The notes beneath the pieces are model-generated. The model was not told the DNA's origin, did not search any database, and saw nothing but the letters and a program-made list of their open reading frames with translations. The translations under genes and the position numbers were made by a program. This document shows, piece by piece, positions 1 to 8,462 of a DNA stretch of 24,914 nt. The stretch spans positions 1 through 24,914 of the forward strand of contig RPFO01001696.1 of assembly GCA_009746045.1 (NCBI GenBank), read 5' to 3'. This DNA comes from Mesostigma viride. Its lineage: Eukaryota; Streptophyta; Mesostigmatophyceae; Mesostigmatales; Mesostigmataceae. The stretch's first letter is position 1; each line of letters starts with the position of its first letter.

Positions 1-480
1 GATGCGCGCGGGGATGAGTGACCTCGCCAACCCCGCAGACAGCAGGGAAAAATCGCTTACAGGCGGTGGAGCAGAGGAAAATCCACGTGTGAGCTTCCGG
101 CGCGTTTGTAACGGGATTTCCCCAACAGAAAGTTTGGTCCAACAGCCCAAAAGTTTGCGACGGTTATATCTGGAGCTCGCAAACACAGGACATCGCAGAG
201 TTTGGCTCCTGGCGCAATCTGGGCATACGGACCTCTGCCAAATGGCTCATTTGGATGTAACGCACAAAAACCCTGATAATATGGATGCCGTGGTTTGACC
301 TTTTCGTGATTGGTCGCAACGAAATTTCGCGCAGCTGATTCGTCAAGCGGACTGTAAGTCGCGCCGCTGAGTGGCTGGAGCCTAAAGCCGTTCGAAAGAG
401 TGTTAGCTAAAATTGTGCCAAGGCTGCGTTTTACAAGCTTTAGTATATATGTTGAAAGACGTGTGAAAGACGTGTGAAAA
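1..480. other. 5' flank without recognisable gene
   Basis: No protein family or RNA gene is recognisable here. A 98-codon open frame (2-298, plus) has no domain-like pattern and is probably chance. The end of the stretch (445-480) carries ATATATGTTGAAAG followed by two ACGTGTGAAAG-like units. The same 14-mer occurs at 7317-7330 near the 3' end of the non-LTR element, so 445-480 may be the 3' tail of an upstream related copy. Confidence 0.4.
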
Positions 481-1905
481 ACATGCGTGGACGATAGGAA
501 TTATAGCACCGGCGGGCTTCAAAGTGCCGGACGGCAGGCGGTACCACCATTCCGTGGCAGCTTGGCCCAGTTTGCTACCGGCTGGCACACGTTTTCAGTG
601 AATTTTGGGCTCCAGATTTAAATGCAACGTGCGGTTTGAGGCAGGGGAAAACATGCGTGGACGATAGGAATTATAGCACCGGCGGGCTTCAAAGTGCCGG
701 ACGGCAGGCGGTACCACCATTCCGTGGCAGCTTGGCCCAGTTTGCTACCGGCTGGCACACGTTTTCAGTGAATTTTGGGCTCCAGATTTAAATGCAACGT
801 GCGGTTTGAGGCAGGGGAAAACATGCGTGGACGATAGGAATTATAGCACCGGCGGGCTTCAAAGTGCCGGACGGCAGGCGGTACCACCATTCCGTGGCAG
901 CTTGGCCCAGTTTGCTACCGGCTGGCACACGTTTTCAGTGAATTTTGGGCTCCAGATTTAAATGCAACGTGCGGTTTGAGGCAGGGGAAAACATGCGTGG
1001 ACGATAGGAATTATAGCACCGGCGGGCTTCAAAGTGCCGGACGGCAGGCGGTACCACCATTCCGTGGCAGCTTGGCCCAGTTTGCTACCGGCTGGCACAC
1101 GTTTTCAGTGAATTTTGGGCTCCAGATTTAAATGCAACGTGCGGTTTGAGGCAGGGGAAAACATGCGTGGACGATAGGAATTATAGCACCGGCGGGCTTC
1201 AAAGTGCCGGACGGCAGGCGGTACCACCATTCCGTGGCAGCTTGGCCCAGTTTGCTACCGGCTGGCACACGTTTTCAGTGAATTTTGGGCTCCAGATTTA
1301 AATGCAACGTGCGGTTTGAGGCAGGGGAAAACATGCGTGGACGATAGGAATTATAGCACCGGCGGGCTTCAAAGTGCCGGACGGCAGGCGGTACCACCAT
1401 TCCGTGGCAGCTTGGCCCAGTTTGCTACCGGCTGGCACACGTTTTCAGTGAATTTTGGGCTCCAGATTTAAATGCAACGTGCGGTTTGAGGCAGGGGAAA
1501 ACATGCGTGGACGATAGGAATTATAGCACCGGCGGGCTTCAAAGTGCCGGACGGCAGGCGGTACCACCATTCCGTGGCAGCTTGGCCCAGTTTGCTACCG
1601 GCTGGCACACGTTTTCAGTGAATTTTGGGCTCCAGATTTAAATGCAACGTGCGGTTTGAGGCAGGGGAAAACATGCGTGGACGATAGGAATTATAGCACC
1701 GGCGGGCTTCAAAGTGCCGGACGGCAGGCGGTACCACCATTCCGTGGCAGCTTGGCCCAGTTTGCTACCGGCTGGCACACGTTTTCAGTGAATTTTGGGC
1801 TCCAGATTTAAATGCAACGTGCGGTTTGAGGCAGGGGAAAACATGCGTGGACGATAGGAATTATAGCACCGGCGGGCTTCAAAGTGCCGGACGGCAGGCG
1901 GTACC
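481..1905 (+). repeat. 170-bp tandem repeat array, 8 full units plus a 65-bp partial
   Basis: Unit starts (ACATGCGTGG) fall at 481, 651, 821, 991, 1161, 1331, 1501, 1671 and 1841, an exact 170-bp period. By eye the units are identical. The last unit stops after GGTACC at 1905, where the sequence becomes the GC-rich leader of the non-LTR element. No long open frame runs through it. The position directly upstream of a non-LTR ORF, with a truncated last monomer, resembles the 5'-UTR promoter monomers of mouse L1 elements. A satellite of nucleosome-like length is the alternative. The absence of divergence implies very recent expansion, strong homogenisation, or an assembly effect. Confidence 0.97.
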
Positions 1906-1919
1906 GCGACCGCAGCGCG

Positions 1920-1969
1920 TTGGGGGGCTGCCGCCCCCCAAACCCCCGCGTGGGGGCTCCGCCCCCCAC
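1920..1969 (+). other. Two GC-rich hairpins in the element leader
   Basis: The first is a perfect inverted repeat, TTGGGGGGC / GCCCCCCAA with a TGCC loop (1920-1941). The second has arms GTGGGGG / CCCCCAC around a 6-nt loop (1950-1969). They lie between the end of the tandem array and the first ATG (2020). Such structure in a 5' leader could affect translation or ribonucleoprotein packaging; no function is shown by the sequence. Confidence 0.75.
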
Positions 1970-2019
1970 ACCCCCCCGGCCCCCCCCCTCGGTGGCTGCC
2001 ACGCCTGCCCTGATTGTTC

Positions 2020-2845
2020 ATGGACGACCCACGACCCCCTTCGCCCAACGGCTCCCCCGCTCCCCGGTTGGCGCCTCGGCGGTCCTCTCGGCTTGCGGCC
2101 CTTCTTGCGGAGGTGGGCGACCCGGCTGCGGGGGGCTCGGGCGCCCCGGTCTCCCCCTCCTTGGTCTGCGAGGTCTGCCGGAGCGGGCACCGCGGGCACC
2201 ACATGTTAGTTTGTGATGCTTGCAATTCCGGGTGGCACTTGCAGTGTCTTACTCCCCGGCTCTACCGGGTCCCGCCGGGCTCCTGGACGTGCCCGCGCTG
2301 TCCCCCCCGGCGGGCCCCCGGGCTGCCCTCCCCGCTGGGTGCTCCGGCCCCCTGCCCCGTGTGCCCCCCTGCCGAGGCCCTCGGGGCGGGCCGTGGCCTG
2401 CCCGATGGGGCCGCCGTTGCTCGGGCCCTGGCGCCCTCGGCCCCGGGGCCCCACCCGTCGCCTGGCCCCGCCGACGGGGGCGCGGCGCTGTCGCCTGGGC
2501 TGGCCCGGCCGACCCCCGGCGGGCCTGGCGACCCCGGCGCCCGCCCCCGGCCCCTCGCTCCCCGACGCTCTGGCCTCCCTTCCCCCGGCCGCGGTTGGCC
2601 ACCCAGCCGCCACCCCCGTCCTTGCCGCGTGGGACGGCGGCCCCCGGGCCCACGCGTTCACCTCGTGGCCGCCCTCGCACATTGTCGGCGTGGTGGGCCG
2701 CGCCACCTTTTCTTGGGCGTACTGCCCTTTGTTGCTGGACGCGGTCGGGCTCCAGGCCGCCTTCCCCTCGCTCCCTAGGCCCCCGGCCTTCCTGGCCCTA
2801 GTTGCGCAGGTGCGGGCGACATTTCTTTCCGCCGCCCCCCGGTGA
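2020..2845 (+). CDS. Non-LTR element ORF segment 1: PHD finger protein region (frame-broken)
   Basis: The first in-frame ATG (2020) opens a proline- and arginine-rich frame. A C4HC3 PHD finger lies at 2167-2301: CEVC, then MLVCDAC, GWH, LQC and a terminal CPRC, with the conserved W two residues before the zinc-binding His and a second W before the last CxxC. PHD fingers bind histone H3 tails, so this domain may steer the particle or nascent cDNA to chromatin. After the finger the sequence is low-complexity Pro/Ala/Gly. The plausible coding frame moves from frame 1 (open to 2778) to frame 2 (open to a TGA at 2843-2845) somewhere between about 2310 and 2560. The second half (about 2640-2840) has normal composition but no recognisable fold. 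PHD domains are known in ORF1 of some CR1-like non-LTR elements, but those are a different clade. Confidence 0.7.
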
Positions 2846-3410
2846 CGGCCTCGACTCTTTGGGGGTATGTCTTGGAAGGATATCACGCCGGCTGCCGGCT
2901 GCCGTGGCATCTCCCGGCCGCCCGGCAGGAAGAGCTGCTTTCCCTGGACGAGCGGGTGGGTCAGGAGGTGGTCGAGTTCGTCACGGCGGTGGCTCGAGAC
3001 GCACAGGTCTCGGTGCGGGCGGCCTACCTCGCGGGCGGCGCCGACCTGGGCCTCATGTCCCCGCGGCAGCTTCGCCTCTTCTTGGACGCCCAGGCCCCGC
3101 CTCCCGGCCCGGTTGCCAGTGGGGGCTTTCTCATCACCTCCCTCAGCCTGGCGCAGGCCGCCATGCTGCGTGTGGAGTTCGGGGCCCCCATCGCGGTTCA
3201 GGGCGGCCAGGCCATCTTGGTGGACTCGGCCGGGCGCGCCCAGCCCCTAACCGCGGGGACGCCTGTTTCTGCCTTCCTCCACGACATCCTGGAGTTGGCA
3301 GGCATCCCGCACGAATGGCACCCCGCGGCTGACCAACCGGTCGGCATCCTCTCGCGCGCCCAGATTGCCGCCTCCCGGGTTGCTGGGAGGCCGGCTGGGA
3401 CCCGCCCCCC
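2842..3410 (+). CDS. Non-LTR element ORF segment 2: unrecognised middle region
   Basis: This frame-1 stretch joins segment 1 at a C-run (2835-2840) and segment 3 at another C-run (about 3405-3411). It begins without a credible ATG, so it is a continuation rather than a separate gene. The roughly 185 codons have globular composition, with hydrophobic beta-like segments around 3120-3260 and a helix-like stretch near 3280-3310. I recognise no domain. Related elements often carry a cysteine protease (ULP or OTU type) in this position, but no clear catalytic Cys/His/Asp set is visible here and I do not call one. Confidence 0.55.
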
Positions 3411-4291
3411 CTCATGTCCGGTCCCTTCTGGAGGGGGACGACCCCGAGTCGGGCTCCTGTGCCATCTGCCTTGAGCCCTTCCGGCCGGGGGATGGCTTGT
3501 GTCGCCTGCCCGCGTGCGGCCACACATTCCATCAAGCGTGCATCGCGCGCAGCTTGCTCCACTCCGTGCCGCGCTGCCCGTTGTGCCGGGCTGTTGTGCC
3601 GCCCCCTGGGACTGCGCTTCCTCTCGGCCCGCCCCCGGTCTCGCTGGGTCCCCTGCCGGGTCCCCACCGGGCCCCGGGGCCAGCTGCCTCCCCGACCCCT
3701 CGGCCTCCGCCCCCGGCCTCGTTGCCGGGGCCTGGGGTGGTCGCGGGCGCGCTGGCGAGTCCCCCTGGGAGGGGCGCCGGCGTTCTCGATCCCCCTCCGC
3801 TGGGGGTCTCCCCGGTGGGCACTGCCTCCTCCGTGGCCCCGGCGGGCCTGCCGGGCGCTGGTCGGGTCGTGGTGCGCGCGCCTGCCGGCCCGGCTGGGGA
3901 GACGCCGCAGGCCCCACGTCCTGCCTTTGCTGGCGCCGCTCCCCGCCACTCAGCGCCCGCCGACGGCCTTCACCGGTGTGCCGTGCTGCTTCCCACGGGG
4001 TCCCCGTGTGCGGGTGTGTTCCACAACCGTAACCTCCTCTGCCAGCACCTTCGCGCTGTGCACCCCGATCTCGGCGCGGCGGATCTGCAGGCCATGAGCT
4101 GTTACCGGTGCCCGGAAGCTCACTGCCAGCGGGTGTACTCCATTCACGGGCGCGCTCAGCACGCGCGCGCCTGTGTTGCTCAACGGCCCCTCAACCGGCC
4201 AGCAGTCCCGGCCCCCTCCCCCCTCCCGCCTCGGCTCCCCCGGCTCCCAGCCCCCGCCGCCCGACTACTCGGCCAGTTGGCGTTGGCTTGA
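3365..4291 (+). CDS. Non-LTR element ORF segment 3: RING-H2 finger and C2H2-like zinc fingers
   Basis: Frame 2 carries a RING-H2 finger at 3458-3586. CAIC is followed by CGHTFHQAC and, after a helix-like spacer, CPLC, giving C3H2C3 ligands. RING-H2 domains are usually E3 ubiquitin ligases that recruit an E2 enzyme. A Pro-rich linker follows. Two zinc-finger-like units then lie at about 3975-4065 (Cys, Cys, His, His in a C2H2-like pattern) and 4100-4170 (C2HC pattern beginning YRCPEAHC). Paired fingers of this kind sit just before the RT in R2/NeSL-type elements and bind target DNA. The frame closes at TGA 4289-4291, and the natural continuation runs briefly in frame 3 (about 4250-4310) before returning to frame 2 near 4313. 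C-runs at 4210-4250 are the likely sites of the first break. Confidence 0.75.
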   Translation: MPPPGLLGGRLGPAPPHVRSLLEGDDPESGSCAICLEPFRPGDGLCRLPACGHTFHQACIARSLLHSVPRCPLCRAVVPPPGTALPLGPPPVSLGPLPGPHRAPGPAASPTPRPPPPASLPGPGVVAGALASPPGRGAGVLDPPPLGVSPVGTASSVAPAGLPGAGRVVVRAPAGPAGETPQAPRPAFAGAAPRHSAPADGLHRCAVLLPTGSPCAGVFHNRNLLCQHLRAVHPDLGAADLQAMSCYRCPEAHCQRVYSIHGRAQHARACVAQRPLNRPAVPAPSPLPPRLPRLPAPAARLLGQLALA

Positions 4292-4312
4292 CACGGTCCC
4301 TGGGATGCATGC

Positions 4313-5080
4313 GCCATCAACCCGACGTCTACCCTGACCGACCTCCCCCACCGCGCGCGTAGCCTTTTCGCGCAATGTGCAATCGTTTCTCTCCGGCGCA
4401 TGCACGCCGCTCCGGACGACCCGCTGGGCTTTAAACTGCACATGGTGACCCCCCGCCTGCTCCTCACCCCTCTCGGGCGTGGTGTGCGCGGCCTCCAGGG
4501 TGCGGTTATTGCCCGTTGCCGACGCTTTCTGCAGGGGGACTGGGAGGGGCTGTTTGGCGTGCCGCCCCCGCGCACGGCCCGGCTGTCGGGGGAGGTCAAC
4601 TTCGAGCGGGTGGCCGCCGACGTCATCCGCCTCGTCCGCGAGGGGCAGCTCAGCCGGGCCATGACCCGCTTGGAAATGGCCAAGCTCGCCCCCGCCAATG
4701 CGGCTACCCTGGCGGCCTTGGAGGCTCTTCACCCTGCGGAGCCCGGATTCCAGCTGCCCGTGCCGGACCCCCTGCCGGCCCCCCTCCGGCTGGACCGCGA
4801 CTGCTTCCTGGAGGTGATGCGTGAGGTCCCGCGGGCTTCCTCTACCGGGCCGTCGGGCTGGCGCTACGAGCACTTGGAGGTCCTGGTGGGGCATGGGGGC
4901 GAGGACATTCTCTTTGACACCCTCATTGACCTGGCGGCTGGTCGCGTTCCTCCCGCTGCGCGCGAGTGGTTAGCGGGCGCTCGCCTCCTCGCTCTGCTCA
5001 AGGGTGTCTTGCCCCCCCCGAGGGCAAGGTGCGCCCGATCGCCTGCGGTGAGGTGCTCCGCAAGCTCGTGGGCAAAGTGA
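4313..5080 (+). CDS. Non-LTR element ORF segment 4: RT N-terminal region
   Basis: Frame 2 is open from about 4313 and reads through the ATG at 4400, so that ATG is not the true start. The sequence matches the region just upstream of the RT fingers in REL-type elements: a basic helical stretch, then a segment ending SSTGPSGWRYEHLEVL-like near 4840-4885, which corresponds to the conserved GPSGW.Y.HL motif before RT motif 1 in this group. The frame ends at 5080. The protein clearly continues in frame 1 from about 5020, and the switch sits at a C8 tract (5013-5020). Confidence 0.75.
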   Translation, partial: AINPTSTLTDLPHRARSLFAQCAIVSLRRMHAAPDDPLGFKLHMVTPRLLLTPLGRGVRGLQGAVIARCRRFLQGDWEGLFGVPPPRTARLSGEVNFERVAADVIRLVREGQLSRAMTRLEMAKLAPANAATLAALEALHPAEPGFQLPVPDPLPAPLRLDRDCFLEVMREVPRASSTGPSGWRYEHLEVLVGHGGEDILFDTLIDLAAGRVPPAAREWLAGARLLALLKGVLPPPRARCARSPAVRCSASSWAK

Positions 5081-7176
5081 TCTGCCGCCAAAAGGCGCCC
5101 GAGCTCCGTGCCTTTTTCTGCCCGCCCCTCGCAGCGGGTGAGACCTCGGTGGCGGCCCAGCTGGGGGTGACGACTCCAGGCGGGGCGGATATCCTCATCC
5201 ATTCGGTGCAGGCCTACCTCGAGGCCCACCCCACCCACGCTGTCGTCAAGGTCGACTGCCACAACGCGTTCAACAGTCTGTCCCGCGCCAGCATGTTTGC
5301 GGCCGTCATGGAGTCCTTCGAGGACTTGTACGCTTGGACAGCCGTGTGCTACGGCCAGCCCGGCCAACTGGTTCACATCATGGAGGACGGCACTCGCGGC
5401 GGCCTGCTGTCGCGGTCGGGCACCCAGCAAGGGGACCCCCTGGGACCCCTGTACTTTGCCGCCCCCCTCCAGGGTTGCCTCCAAGCGGTCCATGCTGCCC
5501 ACCCGGCGGTCGCTATTCAGGCCTACTTGGATGATATCTACCTGCTGGGCCCTGTGCCGGACACCACCGCGGCTCTGCTGGCACTGCAGACCGCGGTGGC
5601 CGACATCAACCTCCAGTTGACCCTTGCCAAGTGCGCGGTGTACTCGCCCCAAGGTGATTGCTCCGGCTTTCCGCCCCAGCTCTTGGGCCGGGACGAGCGC
5701 CTCCATGGGTTGGATGTCCTCGGCGTTCCGGTTGGCGACCCCGCGTTTGTCATCGATGCTCTGCGGGCCGCCCTCGAGGCACGCACTGAGGTACTGCCCT
5801 TGATTGCGCGCCTTCATGATTCGCAGACCAAGGGTCTGCTTCTGTGGTTTTGCGCTCACCCTCGCGTCGTTCACTGGCTCCGGGGCGCTCTTCCGTCTCA
5901 GGTCCGGCTGGCCGCCGAGGGCCACGACGAACGCATCCAGTCGGCCTTGGCGCAGCTGGTCCCGGGCCCCGACCTCCCGCCACATGCTATTCGCATTGCC
6001 TCCCTGCCTGCACGGATGGGTGGCTGCGGTCTGACTCGTGCCGCCCGGCTGGCCCCAGCAGCCTTTTTGGGCTCCGTCGCTCAGTCGTGGGCGGAAAGCT
6101 GCCGGCTCCTGCCCCTTTTGGCAACGGCAGCGCCTGACCTCCTGGACCCCAGCAGCCCTTTGCCCTTCGTCACCGCCATCCAGGAGGCCTATGCTGAGAT
6201 CCAGCAGGCCTGTTCTCCCGTCCGTGCCGCTCAGGCGGTACAGCGCCACCTCCCTCGCGGCACTCCCTCGGTCGCCTCCGTTCAATCTCCCGCCGCATTC
6301 CCTGCTCGCGTCATCGATAAACACCAGAAAACCTACGCGGGTATTCTGCACACGGCTGATTGGATTGCTCTTTTCGCGGACCTCAACGCCCAGGGACGTG
6401 CGTGGCTGTTCTCGCTTTCCTTGCGGAGTGTGGGCTCGGCGTACCTTCGTGCTCTTCCCATGGCCCCCCCATTCGCCTTGGCTCCCAGCCACTACTCGGT
6501 GGCGCTCCGGCACCAGCTATTTGCCCCGCAGCCTCTTGTTCCGGCCGGGCGGCCTTGTGGTAGCTGTGGGCAGCCGCTGGATCCCACGGGGACTCACTAC
6601 CTTGCCTGCATGGGGGGCCAACAGAATCAGAATTGGTATTTGTATTTGCACACTGTCCTCCTGACGGTGGTGCTCGCCATGATTCGGTCGGTTTTCCCCC
6701 ACGCGAACATCCGGTCCGAGGATGCGGATGGCGCTGCCTTCTATTCCCCCAACCACCGGCCTGACATCGTGGTGCTGGACTTTGAGGGGGGTGGCCGGCA
6801 TCTGCTTATTGACGTTTCGGTGGCGCGGCCCTTGGCTCTTAGCCACGTGGCTGGGGCCTCCCTCACGGCAGGTTACACGGCGGACCGGGCGGAGCGGGCC
6901 AAGCTCCTGGCCTACGGCGACGTCGGGCACCATCGTGTGGTGCCCTTTGTCCTGGAGGAGTTTGGGGCCATGGGGCCCCTGACCTCCGCCTTCTTCAAGG
7001 AGTGTTGCCGGCTCCGGGAGGACCGGCTGGACCTGGAGGGCCAGCGGGCCCCATGGTCGGCGCGGACCTGGACGTCATATTGGCGTCAGCGCTTGTCGGT
7101 GGCGCTGACTCGGGCCATGGCGGACATCATGCTCCGCCGTACGCGGGCTGATTTTGCGGTGCAGCAGGGCTATTAG
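4966..7176 (+). CDS. Non-LTR element ORF segment 5: reverse transcriptase and REL endonuclease
   Basis: This is the longest intact piece, frame 1, stop TAG 7174-7176. The true coding part begins at about 5020 with GKVRPIACGEVLRKLVGKVI, an RT motif typical of non-LTR elements. Further motifs are KVDCHNAFNSLSR (RT motif A aspartate, near 5250), QQGDPLGPLYFA (motif B, near 5427) and AYLDDIYLLG (motif C, catalytic aspartates at 5530 and 5533). The thumb and linker follow. A CCHC zinc motif (CGSCG at 6556, then His and Cys by about 6609) precedes RPDIVVLDF (6757) and LLIDVSV (aspartate at 6811). The R-PD-x(15)-D pattern is the catalytic signature of restriction-like endonucleases that nick target DNA for target-primed reverse transcription. 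The RT and nuclease signature residues are all present, so this part could be active if joined to its N-terminus. Confidence 0.92.
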   Translation: MVSGRSPPRSAQGCLAPPEGKVRPIACGEVLRKLVGKVICRQKAPELRAFFCPPLAAGETSVAAQLGVTTPGGADILIHSVQAYLEAHPTHAVVKVDCHNAFNSLSRASMFAAVMESFEDLYAWTAVCYGQPGQLVHIMEDGTRGGLLSRSGTQQGDPLGPLYFAAPLQGCLQAVHAAHPAVAIQAYLDDIYLLGPVPDTTAALLALQTAVADINLQLTLAKCAVYSPQGDCSGFPPQLLGRDERLHGLDVLGVPVGDPAFVIDALRAALEARTEVLPLIARLHDSQTKGLLLWFCAHPRVVHWLRGALPSQVRLAAEGHDERIQSALAQLVPGPDLPPHAIRIASLPARMGGCGLTRAARLAPAAFLGSVAQSWAESCRLLPLLATAAPDLLDPSSPLPFVTAIQEAYAEIQQACSPVRAAQAVQRHLPRGTPSVASVQSPAAFPARVIDKHQKTYAGILHTADWIALFADLNAQGRAWLFSLSLRSVGSAYLRALPMAPPFALAPSHYSVALRHQLFAPQPLVPAGRPCGSCGQPLDPTGTHYLACMGGQQNQNWYLYLHTVLLTVVLAMIRSVFPHANIRSEDADGAAFYSPNHRPDIVVLDFEGGGRHLLIDVSVARPLALSHVAGASLTAGYTADRAERAKLLAYGDVGHHRVVPFVLEEFGAMGPLTSAFFKECCRLREDRLDLEGQRAPWSARTWTSYWRQRLSVALTRAMADIMLRRTRADFAVQQGY

Positions 7177-7350
7177 GTTCCTCCCGTTAGGCGTTTCCAT
7201 TGGTCTTATCGTACTTCGTAGTATAGAGCTTTGACATGGCTCTGTATATAGGTTTATAGCTGGGCGTTTGCTTTGGTTTGAGTGATTTCACTCTGCTGTA
7301 AGTAATTATATTTTTAATATATGTTGAAAGCAGGGGAAAGCGGGGAAAGG
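7177..7350 (+). other. 3' UTR and tail of the non-LTR element
   Basis: The stretch is AT-richer than the ORF. It holds a TGTAA motif at 7297-7301, the polyadenylation-type signal of chlorophyte algae. It ends with ATATATGTTGAAAG (7317-7330) and GCAGGGGAAAG / CGGGGAAAG repeats (about 7331-7349). There is no poly(A) tail, which fits REL-type elements that end in short repeats. GCAGGGGAAA also occurs in every 170-bp monomer upstream of the element. Confidence 0.6.
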
Positions 7351-7503
7351 CCTTGGTTACATGGCTAGCGGTTTATTAAATTATTCTGCGCAGCATGCAG
7401 CGCCTAACACAGGTGGGCTTCCAGTTTGCTAGCTGCTTCCATTGACGGCTGAGAACCCTGAACTGAAGACGCAGAACAGCTGAGTTACAGACTTCGTGAG
7501 GGG
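7351..7503. other. Spacer, nothing recognised
   Basis: The sequence between the tail of the non-LTR element and the broken small ORF shows no repeat, RNA gene or coding pattern. Confidence 0.5.
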
Positions 7504-7847
7504 ATGGCAGAAGACACGTCCGGGCATCCAGCATTCCCCCAGAGGATGCTGGATGCTGGCTTAGTTGACTATAGGCACTTTAAAGCCCTCGTCATCGTCA
7601 CAATGAAAGACGCCGAGGGCAACGCTCCCAAGGCAACCGACTGTAGAATTGCATCACCGGCGGGTTCCTTCTCGAGGTTGTTCCAGAGGAGAAATTGCGG
7701 GAATGCAGCTGGAACGACTATCAAAAACTGTTTAAGAAAGAATACGCTACCATCGATGCTTGGAAGCAGCTGCGACAGCTGGCCACCTGCATTGTGTTCA
7801 AGTTTTCAATAAAGTCTTTGCATGGTTGTGTGATTGATGAGCCGTGA
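7504..7847 (+). pseudogene. Short coding remnant of unknown function, frame-broken
   Basis: From the ATG at 7504, frame 1 reads a normal-looking, low-repeat peptide (VDYRHFKALVIVTMKDAEGN in its middle) to about 7660. The plausible continuation is frame 3, open from 7647 to TGA 7845-7847. It reads LLEVVPEEKLRECSW and then a charged, aromatic-rich helix-like segment. The two halves together would make roughly 110 residues. I recognise no family. It could be the last exon of a host gene or the C-terminus of a transposon ORF, with either a small frameshift or an intron boundary near the CTGTAG at 7641-7646. An AATAAA lies inside the 3' part (7809-7814), so that part may instead be untranslated. 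Confidence 0.35.
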
Positions 7848-8040
7848 TTTGCCATGAACTAGTCTAACTTATTATGGCACATCAAGCGACCACATATAGG
7901 GCCACCTGAATTGTGTTCAAGTTTTCAATAAAGTCACTGCATGGTTGTGTACGTGATTGATGAGCCGTGATTTGCCGTGAACTAGTCTAACTTATTATGG
8001 CACATCAAGCGACCACATTGGGCCACCCTGAATTGTGCCA
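7781..8040 (+). repeat. Tandem duplication of a ~120-bp unit, two copies plus partial
   Basis: Units start at GGCCACCTG (7781), again at 7900, and a short third start lies at 8021. Each full unit contains TTTTCAATAAAGTC, GATTGATGAGCCGTGATTTGCC and CACATCAAGCGACCACAT. The copies differ by a few substitutions and a small insertion (TGTGTACGTGATTG versus TGTGTGATTG). The effect is to duplicate an AATAAA-containing 3' end. Confidence 0.93.
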
Positions 8041-8204
8041 AGGTGTGTGGGTGTGTCAAAAGTGTTCGATTGTTGTGTTACTTGCCATATCAAGCAACAA
8101 CATGGAATCATAGATCCATCAAGACATATGAAGTGAGATCGACAGCTATTCTATTGCAGTTGTGAAACAACTAATTTAGTTAGACATTAGTTACTTCCAT
8201 GGTC

Positions 8205-8462
8205 GTGTGCGTGTGCGTGTGCGTGTGCGTGTGCGTGTGCGTGTGCGTGTGCGTGTGCGTGTGCGTGTGCGTGTGCGTGTGCGTGTGCGTGTGCGTGTGC
8301 GTGTGCGTGTGCGTGTGCGTGTGCGTGTGCGTGTGCGTGTGCGTGTGCGTGTGCGTGTGCGTGTGCGTGTGCGTGTGCGTGTGCGTGTGCGTGTGCGTGT
8401 GCGTGTGCGTGTGCGTGTGCGTGTGCGTGTGCGTGTGCGTGTGCGTGTGCGTGTGCGTGTGC
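8205..8462 (+). repeat. Perfect (GTGTGC)43 microsatellite
   Basis: The stretch is 258 bp of uninterrupted GTGTGC hexamers. It is open in several frames only because the repeat lacks stop codons, so those frames are not genes. The repeat is strictly alternating purine-pyrimidine, which favours left-handed Z-DNA under supercoiling. Confidence 0.98.

Larger units (their letters stand above)
1906..7350 (+). mobile_element. Non-LTR retrotransposon, REL-endonuclease type, with PHD and RING fingers
   Basis: The order from the 5' end is GC-hairpin leader, PHD finger, uncharacterised middle region, RING-H2 finger, two C2H2-like zinc fingers, reverse transcriptase (LDD box), CCHC zinc motif and restriction-like endonuclease (PD...D). 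N-terminal zinc fingers followed by RT and a C-terminal REL endonuclease match the early-branching R2/NeSL/Hero/Utopia-like non-LTR lineages. No apurinic endonuclease, integrase or LTR is seen. The 3' boundary near 7350 is set by the end of short GGGGAAAG-like repeats and is approximate. The 5' boundary may instead include the 170-bp array. The reading frame changes several times, so this copy as sequenced would not make one full protein. Confidence 0.88.

Noticed and set aside
481-1905. CRISPR-like regular array
   Set aside because: The 170-bp units are contiguous and identical, with no variable spacers, and the context is eukaryotic.
2842-3410. OTU or ULP cysteine protease as in related non-LTR elements
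   Set aside because: No convincing catalytic Cys/His/Asp arrangement is visible in the available frame.
4864-6513. 549-codon minus-strand open frame
   Set aside because: It lies opposite the RT/endonuclease coding region and shows no domain; high GC removes stop codons on the opposite strand.
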